Part shown: positions 1 through 9,908 of the stretch, in pieces | How the letters are laid out: each line of letters starts with the position of its first letter | Numbering within the stretch: position 1 is the first letter of the stretch | Origin: Oenanthe sinensis | Taxonomy: Eukaryota; Streptophyta; Magnoliopsida; Apiales; Apiaceae | Length of the DNA stretch: 64,000 nucleotides | Reading direction: 5' to 3' | Assembly: GCA_028671895.1 (NCBI GenBank) | Contig: CM053804.1 | Location: 2,299,001-2,363,000 of the forward strand | The notes under the pieces: model-generated | Seen by the model: the letters and a program-made list of their open reading frames with translations, nothing else | Databases searched by the model: none | What the model was told of the DNA's origin: nothing | Program-made: the position numbers and the translations under genes

Positions 1-1028
1 ATTAATTATATAATTTGTAATTCATAAATCAAATAAACGTTTCTAATTAAATATTTTCAATTTTTTATATTTATTTATTTATATAAATAAATTTCTTTTA
101 TTATTATAATTAAATAATAAAATTTATAAGTTAAATACTTATAAATCAAACACATATTTTTTGCTTATTCATGCACAATGTAACCTAGTTACGGGGAAAT
201 TTGAGTTATTACGTAATTATATAACTTGGAAAACAAAGGATGCCTAGGTATGGAGTATATGGTTTGAATATAGTGTTCTCCTATAATAGATATAATACAG
301 TAGAAACTCGATAAATAAATACGTTTAGAATCGAATATATATTTATATATTTATTTATTTATTTATTTATTTAATGAAATTATTTATTTATCCATATATG
401 AATATAATATTTATTTATCGATAAATGGTTATTAATTTATTTAGATAATATTTTTAGACATTTTTCTTAAATATATTATTTTATATATATTATGTTCAAA
501 TGTATCTAAAGTTCACCGTGATTATAATTTTTATTTAAATTATAATTACATTCATTTTTATAAAATGCTAGATTAGTTTTATTGTACATGTACTATACGT
601 CCATACATGAAATAGATTAAGTGCACATTACAAAATTAAGGATAAGATGCAATTTGGTAGACTTATTAATATTATTTGAGAAAATATGACATATTAATAT
701 GTTTGAAAATTATTATTGGATGAAATGTATTGATATATTATATAAATAAAAATATATAATTGAAAATATATAATTGAAAATATATTGATTATTCATTTAT
801 ATTTGCATAAGGTCTATAAAGACTACATTTTTATTTATTTATTTATGAATTTAGTAAGTTTATTTATTAAACTCATTTGTTCAAATTGGGACCGAAGAAA
901 TTTATTTATTTGTAGATAGATAAAGGATAATAAATAGATAGAAGATAATAGATTATAAGAACGTACGGTTAAATTAGACATTTTGGATATTGGTGATAGA
1001 ATAATGTGAACATATTCTTCTACGTGCA
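1..1028. other. AT-rich intergenic DNA, no gene seen
   Basis: Very AT-rich sequence with TTTA-type simple repeats near 340-375 and 830-845. I see no coding pattern, RNA gene or clear transposon end. The short open frames here have no recognisable composition. Confidence 0.6.
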
Positions 1029-1300
1029 TTGGTATGATCAGCTATATATTCCACATAGTATATTCATAGAATAGGATTCAAAATAAATTATATTTTACCT
1101 ATAATATGTACGTTGATTTTATTCAAAACAGTATTAGAATACAATATTCAGACCTTTAAAATTTGAATTTTATTGAAAGATGTTAAAAGCCTCAAATTTT
1201 ACATGGAAGATTGTAAATTCTTAGCTAATTGTAGCATTTGGAAGCTTATTTTCCATTATGGTTGAATTAGAATTACACACGAAAACAAATATAAATTAAT
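1029..1300. repeat. Duplicated intergenic block alpha, copy 1
   Basis: This stretch is collinear with 7030-7345. Both run from a TTGGTATGA start, through a 'GAATACAATATTC' motif and a 'CCTCAAATTTTA' motif, to 'CACACGAAAACAAATA'. The match is diverged, with small indels. Because it precedes an EF-hand relic it may be an old segmental duplication of the EF-hand gene region. 1301-1691 holds nothing else I can identify. Confidence 0.6.
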
Positions 1301-1691
1301 CATATTATTATTATTATTCACTGAAGGGTCTCATATAACAAAATAAATTGACTGATAAAGTGTGGTAATGACATCTAGTTCATTATGACAATTCTTTCCA
1401 AGTAAGATATTATTTTCGTTTGAATTTTATTCGAACGTAGTCGTTGGTCGTCAACGGTCAACCATCTTGTCGTTTTTTTTTGTGGTGTAGGAAATATAAG
1501 AGTGGCCAGTAGTTTTTCCACGAAATACAGTATTATGAGACTATTTTAAGAGTCAAACTATAAGAGTCTGCTTGTAGTAAACTAGTAGGCTTATATACTG
1601 TGGTTATATATATAAAGAACATCTAAATTCATTATATTTAACTTGGAATAATTAACTTATAAGCTTGCTAGCTAACTAGCTAGTCATCATC

Positions 1692-1868
1692 ATGGTGAAT
1701 GTGATTATTAGTATGCCCGCAACTCATTGTGTCTCTTACCTCCGGCAATTCGTAACGGCACAATAGCATGCAGCACCACCACAAGCTCTAAACAGGGCAC
1801 TCCAATTCTTCGATGCCATGGATTTAGATGGAAATGGAATACATGGATTTAGATGGATGGAAAGAAGG
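1692..1868 (+). pseudogene. EF-hand protein relic (paralogue of the gene at 26416)
   Basis: From the ATG at 1692 one frame reads a YLRQF segment, then an in-frame TAG at 1764-1766, then FFDAMDLDGNGIHGF. The last part is an EF-hand entering helix and calcium loop (D-x-D-x-N-G). The order LR...F.DA.D.D.NG matches the N-terminus of the intact protein encoded at 26416. The loop loses its final acidic residue and the frame degrades after about residue 50, so this is a fragment. No zinc-finger exon is recognisable downstream. The identification rests on a short match. Confidence 0.45.
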
Positions 1869-3018
1869 AACTCTATTGCTCTAAAGAAGTACATCTTATA
1901 TAGAGTTCCAGAGATAATTTTCTGATTCTCATATAAAATTTCATAAATAATTTAAAATTAATTATATTTATTGTTCATAACATATAAATTTTGATTATGA
2001 TGTAGCATACATATCATACATAAACTTCATAAATAATTTAATATTTAGAAATTTAGAAAAAAATATAATTTTTAATTTGATTCTATTTTAGAATTCTGTT
2101 CTGAGCAATATGATTCTACTGTAGAATCGTTCAACTAATAATTCATTACTATATGTGATTTTAATGTGTTTTTATATGTAAATTCATTTTAGATTTATTT
2201 ATACTTATATTTAATGAATAATGAGAAGAATATATGCATTTTGTGTGTATATAAGATAGTTCTCTACGGAACTCTATATAAAAAGATCTTTCTAGTGTGT
2301 CACTATATATATATATATATAGTTGGGTTCAATGAAGACTAAAAAAAATGGAGATCGTGGAAACCTATATTAACTATTGAAATTTACTGTCACCTACTTA
2401 GTTTTTAAACATAAGTAACAATAAGACATACTGTCAATATACATATGAGAGTACATTTTACTTAGTTTCTTATAAATTAAAACTAAGTAATTCTAGTTGA
2501 TTACACCACAATCCCTAACAAATTTTATATAACACCAGTTATTATAGGACTGATGTAGTATTATATTTAAATTATATTTTATATTTTCTATTTTAAGAAT
2601 CTTATAATTTTTATTTAATATAGTTACTCACATTCAATTCAATTTCATCACCATTCAAACTCTTTTATTTATTTAAAATTATGACTTATCATTAATTTTA
2701 TGAATATTAATATATAAATATCACTGTATAGAAAAATATAAAAAAATTAATAATAAAACAAATTATCATATTAAATAAAATATTTAAATTATATAAAATA
2801 ATTAATATATAATTTATTAATATCATCGGTGCTTTGATTGAGTTATAAGCTTAGTATGATTAATATATGAATGAGGATTTACCCAAAAAATTGTGAGCAT
2901 AAAATTTTATTTACATTAATACATTACTCTACTTTTTAAGTCATGTTAATTAATTATATACGCTAATTATGGTATCTTATTTTGGTTGGTTACTTAACAT
3001 ATATATGGATTACTGCAG
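1869..3018. other. AT-rich DNA without a recognisable gene
   Basis: A short (AT)n tract at about 2305-2322 runs directly into a 'GTTGGGTTC' motif. A similar (AT)n to GGTTC junction occurs at 27355. I see nothing else I can assign. Confidence 0.4.
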
Positions 3019-3165
3019 CAAAGAGGTAATCGGATGCAAAGGTATCAACCAATGTCAAATGCAATGATAATGTATCCTTCAGCTGATGGCTATCTTTCAC
3101 AGCAACCATCAAATTATCAAATTGTTCCCGGGAATCATGGCCGGTGCAACCCTGAGGCAAGTTAG
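3019..3165 (+). pseudogene. Possible orphan exon, Gln/Ser/Tyr-rich
   Basis: A pyrimidine/AT-rich stretch ending in CTGCAG at 3013-3018 looks like a splice acceptor. It is followed by 48 open codons (QRGNRMQRYQPM...) rich in Gln, Ser, Tyr and Met, closed by TAG at 3163-3165. GC content is locally higher than in the surroundings. I do not recognise the family and see no partner exons, so it may be a captured or decayed exon. 3166-3690 holds nothing further that I can assign. Confidence 0.25.
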
Positions 3166-3690
3166 GCGGTCGGTAATTTTATATTTACAATTTATTATTA
3201 TTTTCAATATTATTTAAATATATTAATTTATGTTAAATTCCTGAAAAGTAAAAATAAAATCATATCTTCAATAAAAGGTTTTAAATAAAAATATTTGTAG
3301 AAAATTTATACTTTTAAAATTTTAGTTATATTTATATGTCAGTAGCTCAATAACTTTTTCAATGTATATGTTACTTTTAATAGAAAAATATATTTTCTAT
3401 AATTAAAGCTTTATTATTTTTGTTTGACACATATAATTTATTTAAATAATACATGAAATCGTCAAAGAAATTTTTATTCAAATAAAAATTTATCATAACA
3501 AAAAATTTTGCACCATTAAAACCTGATAGTTCTTTTTTAAATATATTTTAAAGGGCGTCAAATTTGATACTCGTCTTAGGCCTCTAGATTGCTTCAGCCG
3601 CCCTGGGGGAATATAAATAAGGGTATGTTCGAAGCATTCTTATATTTTCGTGATTATATATAGTAGCATGGTAGCATAAAATAAAGAAAA

Positions 3691-3820
3691 ATGTTATTTT
3701 CAGAGCGATATTTTAGTTTACAAAACATGCCTAGTTATGTTTCATCCGTTAGATAAACAAGAGATATAATTCTAATACAAATAGCTCTGAAATTAAAAAG
3801 TTGCTCTCTGAAAATAACAT
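3691..3820. mobile_element. Small MITE-like element, 130 bp
   Basis: Perfect 15-bp terminal inverted repeats: ATGTTATTTTCAGAG at 3691 and its complement ending at 3820. No coding capacity and no convincing target duplication. Family not assigned. Confidence 0.5.
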
Positions 3821-4103
3821 CTCCCAAAATAAATTCAAATATATGTCACATTTGCCGGAAAGATCTATAATGGTATTTGTGCAGAATTCTTACTCTTGGT
3901 TTCTATTATGTTTGCTTGGAATAAGAACTTCTCTATTACCATATAAATCGAGAACTCGTAAAAAAATTGACATCACATACAAAATTGATCTCAACTACTT
4001 TTTTTTATTATCCAGTGATATATATAGAATTAGGATTACTGAATTGTAATGACATCATGCTATATTTTATTTCAGCCGAGAGACAATATGATATTGAGAA
4101 CAG

Positions 4104-4272
4104 TGTTAAGTTACCAGTTTTCCTAAAACCTCAAGGTGTTAGCCTTTCATGTCCATAATTAATTATGAGAATAGCCGACTGGAGCTCTGATACCATGCTA
4201 AGTTACCAGTTTTCCTAAAACCTCAAGGTATTAGGAGACTGACTTACCAGGATCTTATATTGTATTCTAACA
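4104..4272 (-). mobile_element. TRIM-like miniature LTR retrotransposon
   Basis: Read on the minus strand, a 77-bp LTR (4272 down to 4196) begins TGTTAG and ends in CA. It is followed at once by a primer-binding site at 4184-4195 whose minus-strand sequence is TGGTATCAGAGC, complementary to initiator tRNA-Met. After about 38 bp comes a second, truncated copy of the LTR end (4145-4104). About 38 bases are nearly identical in the two copies. Two short LTRs, a PBS and no coding region fit the TRIM class. I found no matching target duplication, so the 3' LTR is probably rearranged. 4273-4818 holds no recognisable gene. Confidence 0.6.
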
Positions 4273-4818
4273 GAGGGCATTTTAGTTGGCATTGGAGCTT
4301 CAAACTGCTCTATTATGTGACTCAACCTCTACTTCAATGGTGAATGATTCTAAAGTTGCAGAATCAGCTTCTATTTGGTTTCTAGTGTTATGTACTGAAC
4401 TTTACTCGTGTATTTGCGATTATTCTCAACAGATTTTAAGCTTGTCTTGCAATTATTTTAAAAAAATTCCATTTTTTTCATTTGTATTTGAACGATATCT
4501 ATTGACATATGTTCAATTTAATAAATTTCATATGTTAAACAGTTACATTTTGAGAGCAACCATATCAGTATGAAAGGCCCGAAAGGGTTTAAATTCTCAA
4601 GAGAAATGTTACAGTTCCAAAAACTTTGGATACTTTGTTTATTTGACAAGATTTGATTGGATGTGTATCGTGAAAATGAAGATGACTCGCTTGTATGTAT
4701 GTACAGTACATGAACACCACAAATTAATAAAAACGTAACATTTAACATTTTTTTTCTTGACAAGAAACATTTAGCATTTGAAAACACTCGATCAATGAAT
4801 TAAGTGAAGAGGAACTAT

Positions 4819-4998
4819 ACAGAATTTATTTCGACTCGATAAAAAGCAAGTTCAACAAAACCTCATAAAATTTACAAACATGAGAATAAGTTCGATAAAA
4901 ATATACAGAACTTACGAATATGAGAATAAATACGATAAAAATTAACAAAACTGATAAATATGAGAATAAACTCGATAAAAACTCACATAACTTTAAAT
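4819..4998. repeat. Tandem ~40-bp repeats, copy 1 of a dispersed block
   Basis: Four or so diverged units of about 40 bp share 'GAGAATAA', 'CGATAAAAA' and 'CATAACTT'-like words. The same array recurs at about 8893-9090. It may be part of an unidentified repeat. There is no coding signal. Confidence 0.5.
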
Positions 4999-5485
4999 AT
5001 ATATAAGAAATGTTACAAAAATAAAAATTGATTTCTTTTCTTAATTTCTTTTTTGTCAAGTCAAATATATTTTGTCTCCATTTCCTATTAATTTCTGATC
5101 TAGTGCGTGGATTATACATGTCCACATAGTTCAATTTGATTTTGATCATTAGATGTAAAGTATAGACCTTGCCGATGTGATATGCATCGACAAGACGACG
5201 ACAAGTCAACAAATTACCGAGCCCATAATATTTTTGTTGATATTTTTCTCATTGTTATTATTTGCAACTTGCAAGTATCCATCAAAACTGACTTTTGTTG
5301 ACGACGACGAGGTAAGGGCTTGTACTTCTAATTATAACATCATTATATTAATTATTAAGCATGAATGTTCTTATTTTGACATAAATATTATTTCTGACAA
5401 ATAATTACACTATTGTTTTAATACAAAAATATATTAGAATTAAAAACATTTGATAAAAATTGTTTAAACTAGCAAATTACTTTTT
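4999..5485. repeat. Duplicated intergenic block beta, copy 1
   Basis: Collinear with about 22767-23195. Shared landmarks are 'AGAAATGTTACAAAAATAAA', 'TTTTTGTCAAGTCAAATATA', 'GATCATTAGATGTA' and 'GGGCTTGTACTTCTAATTA'. Diverged, with indels. This block and block gamma together suggest that 5-7 kb and 22.8-24.2 kb derive from one ancestral segment. Confidence 0.7.
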
Positions 5486-5533
5486 CATATACCTACGCGC
5501 ACAAACTAGAAATACTTTTTATAATTTCTTAAA

Positions 5534-6575
5534 TAGTAGCTACAGTTGGATAACTTGTACAATCCAACCAACTCATCTTATACCGTTAATTATTAAAATA
5601 AATGGACAGAATTAAAAGATATTATGTAATATAATATGTCGGATTACGCTATGATATAGCGTAACCTTTTTCTTTTTTTTTAATTCCAGAATTACCCCTA
5701 AACTACGTACGTTATATAATAAGTTGTATTGCCTTTTTTGTATACCCCGTTAAACCTAGATATATGTATAGCAATGATTACTTCCTTTTATTATCTAGTC
5801 TTTATTTTTTATTTTTCTACTAATAATTAAAAAAAATTAATCTTTAAATAAGAAATTTATGATTTTTATTATTCATTCAACTTTTTATTATTAATTTAAA
5901 TTTATAATTTTTATTATTAATCTAAATTTATAATTTTTATTATTAATCTAAATTTATAATTTTTATTATTATTTTAAATTATAATTTTAGTATTATTATT
6001 TCGAATTATGTGATTTATTTGATATTTTAAAAATAATTATTTAATTTGCTAGATCAATAATTAATCAATATTAATTTTTTTCATAACAAATTCTCAAAAT
6101 TAACTAACAGTTAAAATCAAAGTTTTTTAATAAATTCAATTTTGAAAAACAAATTGAGAAATAATACCTTTTTCTTATTTTATAGTAAAATAATTCTAAA
6201 ACATTGTGTATCTTATTATTTTGAAATATAATATATATATATTAAAAATTATCTTCAAATTATATTTGATTAAAAAATTATATATATATATAAAAGATTA
6301 TCTCTAACTTTTATTTACTTAGAATGTTTATAAAAATAATATGTATATTTCATAATAATAAGGGATGAAACAAGTTGAAATGTGGTCAGTCTCATGGTAC
6401 ATGATATAATATAACGTATGGGATATGATATAATATAGCGTAACTTTTTAAGGGTAAGACAGTAAATATAAAAAATTATGTTTACGCTATATTATAATAT
6501 ATAAACGTTTTTTTTATTACTCTTTTAAACTTTTAAAGGGTTGGTGTATAATAATAGTTATCCAATTGTTGCTCC
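5534..6575. mobile_element. Non-autonomous DNA transposon-like insertion, ~1.04 kb
   Basis: The sequence is absent from the related segment at about 23200-23290. Its ends are imperfect inverted repeats: near the left end 'AGTTGGATAACTT...CCAACC', near the right end 'GGTTGG...AGTTATCCAATT'. Inside each end is a second inverted motif around 'TATAGCGTAAC' (about 5653-5670 and 6438-6452). No coding region. The flanks share TAAA at both edges (5530s and 6576), which may be a short target duplication. Superfamily not assigned. Confidence 0.5.
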
Positions 6576-6837
6576 TAAACCTTTTCCTTTTATAAAAATA
6601 TACTTATATATTTAATATTAGAGATCAATTAAAATTTTGAAATTTCGTTTTAAAAGTCGGCAATTAATCACGATTAATCATCGATTAATCCATGTTCGGT
6701 AGCTCACCAAACTGATTAAATTTCTGATTATCTAATTAATCATTCCGATTAATATCTGATTTATCAGATTAATTCATATTCCATGTCTTCACTCCCATTT
6801 CCATTTTTTATAAAACTGAATTTCATTCGTAAGTCGC

Positions 6838-6990
6838 AAGACAAGTGACGAGTCTAGCTAGATGTGGGCGCCAATGTGGAAATATTAACAACCTTTTTTC
6901 CATGGAATACTTGATGAAATTAAATTTTATGTTCATATACGTACAAGCTTACTATTCAACTTGTTTTTTATGATTATCGTTTTTCCAAAC
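6838..6990. repeat. Duplicated intergenic block gamma, copy 1 (empty site for the hAT copy)
   Basis: It matches 23286-23392 plus 24192-24262, sharing 'GATGTGGGCGCCAATGTGG' and 'CCATGGAATACTTGATGAA'. At about 6943 the sequence CGTACAAGC is continuous where the paralogue carries the hAT-like element, so this copy is an empty site. Confidence 0.75.
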
Positions 6991-7029
6991 AGACCATAAT
7001 ATAAATAATAGGATTCGAAAACTGAATGC

Positions 7030-7345
7030 ATTGGTATGAGCTATTCGATTCCCACAATATATTGATATGATAGGATTCGAAATTAATAAATTATATTCTA
7101 CCTATAATAAGTTGATTTTATTTAAAATAATACTAGAATACAATATTCTGACCCTTGATAATTGAAAATTTAGCTTGAAATTTTATTGAAAGATTTTAAA
7201 AACCTCAAATTTTATTTGGAAAATTTTAAATTCTTAGTTAATATTTAATTAGTGGTTGTGTTTGTATTTCTATCAAATATATTTGTAGCATCTGGATGTT
7301 TATAATTTACAATCATAATTGATTTAGAAATTCACACGAAAACAA
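7030..7345. repeat. Duplicated intergenic block alpha, copy 2
   Basis: Diverged copy of 1029-1300, longer through small insertions. It lies just downstream of block gamma copy 1. Confidence 0.6.
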
Positions 7346-7404
7346 ATAACTTGATCTTTAATATAATTACATGGAGGATTCGTGAAGGAATCACAATATG
7401 CATG

Positions 7405-7407
7405 ATA

Positions 7408-7502
<95 letters not shown>
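7405..7502. repeat. Compound microsatellite (ATG)n(ATA)n
   Basis: About 12 ATG units run straight into about 20 ATA units. The open frames across it are homopolymer artefacts, not genes. Confidence 0.95.
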
Positions 7503-7597
7503 CACTATCTTCACTACTTGTCTTGTGGGTGGCTGTCATAATAATAATAATAAACGGTAATTATAATAGTTTGTATTAAAATAATTAATTATTTTTA

Positions 7598-7621
7598 TTA
7601 ATAATAATAATAATAATAATA

Positions 7622-7665
<44 letters not shown>
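7598..7665. repeat. Self-complementary (TAA)n/(TTA)n microsatellite
   Basis: A TAA run turns into a TTA run, so the two halves can pair as a hairpin. No coding content. 7666-7949 holds nothing else I recognise. Confidence 0.9.
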
Positions 7666-7666
<1 letters not shown>

Positions 7667-7949
7667 CATCTAACATAAGAATTTAAGATGAAGAGAAACC
7701 CTAGCAAGGTTAAATAGACCAAGGCATACGGGCGGTTACAAAGGAAGCCATGACTCATGTGAAGAAACTTACCATTGAGCAAAAGCAATGTTGATGAATT
7801 CATTTCAATAGGTTGCATTGGAATCGAATTAAAAGATGATTTTGCATGGAATTTCATTCTATTCACTGATCAAGGAATCTTTTTCCATTTTCAACCGTCT
7901 CAATTATTAAAAATTGAAACTAAGATTTTCTTATATGTAAGCATTTGAT

Positions 7950-8840
7950 ATGTAATTGTAAATGCACCTAAAGGACGGGGTGAATAGGTGTTATACGGCT
8001 GACTAGTTCCAATTTTAATGTTTATCAATTATAATAACTGGCTATTATGGAAGCAGTTTGTTGTGCCTTGACTAATGGTTTACTGTTTTAAATTTGTCAG
8101 AGTGTGATAACAAGCTATAATGAATGCAATGCAGTAAAACAGTAAGATGCAATAAAGTAAAGGATGCACAAGATGTTTAGCCAGGTTCTACCCCTATATC
8201 CAAGGGTCTACATCCTGATCGCTTACCAACTTGGTAAGAGAATATATATTAATCAATAAAAATTCAATTACAAGATTAAAATATATCTCCCTTTAACTCA
8301 ATCACTGAAAGTGGCTTGCTGTTGTCCCTAGCAATCCTGAGCAGAATGGTTTCAGCTTGCTGTTATCTTCTCCCTTGTAATCCGTTCTCGAATACCTGAA
8401 TTCCTCGAGAACCACCCTTGAATTCCTTACTTCTTTAACCCTTTTCCTTGTAGAAATAACACAACTAAACCAAGTAGCTCCCTTGTTCTAACTCCTAGGA
8501 CTCCTTACCACTTTAGTGATTCTTAATTACAATTAGAACAATACACGGTAGGAAGAATTGATTACCACTCAAATGTATATTCTCTATAAAGTACGTATAC
8601 AATATATAGAAAGCTCAGATAATATAGAGATAATGTGATAAAACTTTTCAAGATCGAAAGTAGAGTTGTAGTATTGTTAAGTGTTGCTTTTCAAGAAAGC
8701 TACTTTTAAAATTTATCAAACAGTTTTTTTACCTGTTTTTAAGCTGTCTGGAACAACAATCACAAACACACCCTTAGTTGTTATGGGGTGCTCTTTGTCT
8801 AAACAATGGTTTTTTTGTGCATTATGTGAGGGTGGTGGTT
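7950..8840. mobile_element. Probable LTR-retrotransposon fragment, unclassified
   Basis: Less AT-rich than its surroundings, with a 'GCACCTAAAGGACGGGGTGAATAGGTG'-type start (about 7963-7990) of the kind common in plant retroelement leaders, and a 'CCAGGTTCTACCCC' motif near 8182. I see no PBS, polypurine tract or reading frame that fixes class or orientation. The assignment is tentative. Confidence 0.3.
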
Positions 8841-8892
8841 TTATGCAATTTTTAACCTAATTTTAATATATTTTATATAAATAAGAATTAAA

Positions 8893-9090
8893 CAAATTTT
8901 AAAGAATCTATTTCGACTCCATAAAAAATAAGTTAAACAAAAACTCATAAAACTTATAAACATGAGAATAAGTTCTATACAAATTCACATAACGTACAAA
9001 TATAAGAATAAATTCAACAAAAATTAACCAAACTTATAAACATAAAAATAAATTCGACAAAAACTCACCGAACATTAAATTTATACTATT
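8893..9090. repeat. Tandem ~40-bp repeats, copy 2 of the block at 4819
   Basis: Units containing 'GAGAATAA', 'CAACAAAAATTAAC' and 'AACTTATAAACAT' match 4819-4998. 9091-9315 is AT-rich with a few GGGCC-containing words and no gene. Confidence 0.5.
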
Positions 9091-9320
9091 TTATTATAGC
9101 GAAAAAATTAAAAAATTTTTGGTTGGTCGGTTGTTCGCTACTGGGTCACGGGCCTAAAAAAATATTTATGTGTTAAATAAAATTTTACTTATTATAATAC
9201 GGGCCCTAACTATATACATATTTATATTACCTAAAATTTTACTTTTTAGGCCCAATTATATATTTATTATAACACAGCTCCAAATTATAACATATTTATA
9301 TTAAGTAGAATAAATTTATA

Positions 9321-9860
9321 TATTAGGAAACAAACACTGATGGCTGTCAGAGAATACAAGTCAGAGTTTACATTGCTGACGTCATCAGAGTTTAAGGAGG
9401 TGTCGGACAGAGTTTACTCTATCAAAGAATACTCAATCAGAGTTTACTCTAACAGAGAATGCTCAATCAGAGAATAGTAACCGACAGAGTTTAATATCAG
9501 AGTTTGACAGGAAGCCATTCAAATCAGAGTCTGAATAGGAAAGTGAGAAGGAATTCGAATGCAAGACTATTTCCTTATGAAAAGTTATTTTATTTCTATT
9601 CTGATTTGTAATTGATTTGTAACTGTGTATATATAAACACAAACATAGGTTAACATTATTCATTCTTAGCAAATCGTATTTTTCATAACCTAGCAACTCT
9701 TGGGAATAAATAACTTCTTGAGAGAGTTTTGTAACATGTTAAATCTTTAATACAAAATCGTATTAATCTTTTACATACTTGTGTTCTTAATCGATTTACT
9801 GGTACTATTACATTCAACCCCCCCCCCCCTTCTGTAATAGTTCATCCTTCTGGACAAACA
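9321..9860 (+). repeat. S1 5' LTR
   Basis: A 540-bp LTR starting TATTAGG (the 3' copy has the canonical TGTTAGG) and ending GGACAAACA. U3 holds several TCAGAGTTT words (9355-9505) and a perfect TGACGTCA palindrome at 9379-9386, a bZIP-type core. A TATA box lies in 'GTGTATATATAAACAC' near 9627-9642. A run of 12 C at 9818-9829 precedes the LTR end; the 3' LTR has only 6 C at this point. Confidence 0.92.
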
Positions 9861-9862
9861 AG

Positions 9863-9874
9863 TGGTATCAGAGC
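9863..9874 (+). other. S1 primer-binding site
   Basis: TGGTATCAGAGC, two bases after the 5' LTR, is complementary to the 3' end of initiator tRNA-Met, the usual primer of plant copia elements. A polypurine tract at 22051-22063 (AATTGGGGGAGAT) marks the other side. Confidence 0.92.
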
Positions 9875-9908
9875 ATGTAGTTCAAAATCAACTGTTAGAT
9901 CTAAAATC

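Noticed and set aside
4826..5212. 128-residue minus-strand open frame as a gene
   Set aside because: It spans the 40-bp tandem repeats and block beta; the hydrophobic composition comes from AT-rich repeats and the frame is not kept in copy 2.
7324..7866. Open frames encoding poly-Tyr/Ile/His/Met on both strands
   Set aside because: They are translations of the ATG/ATA and TAA/TTA microsatellites.
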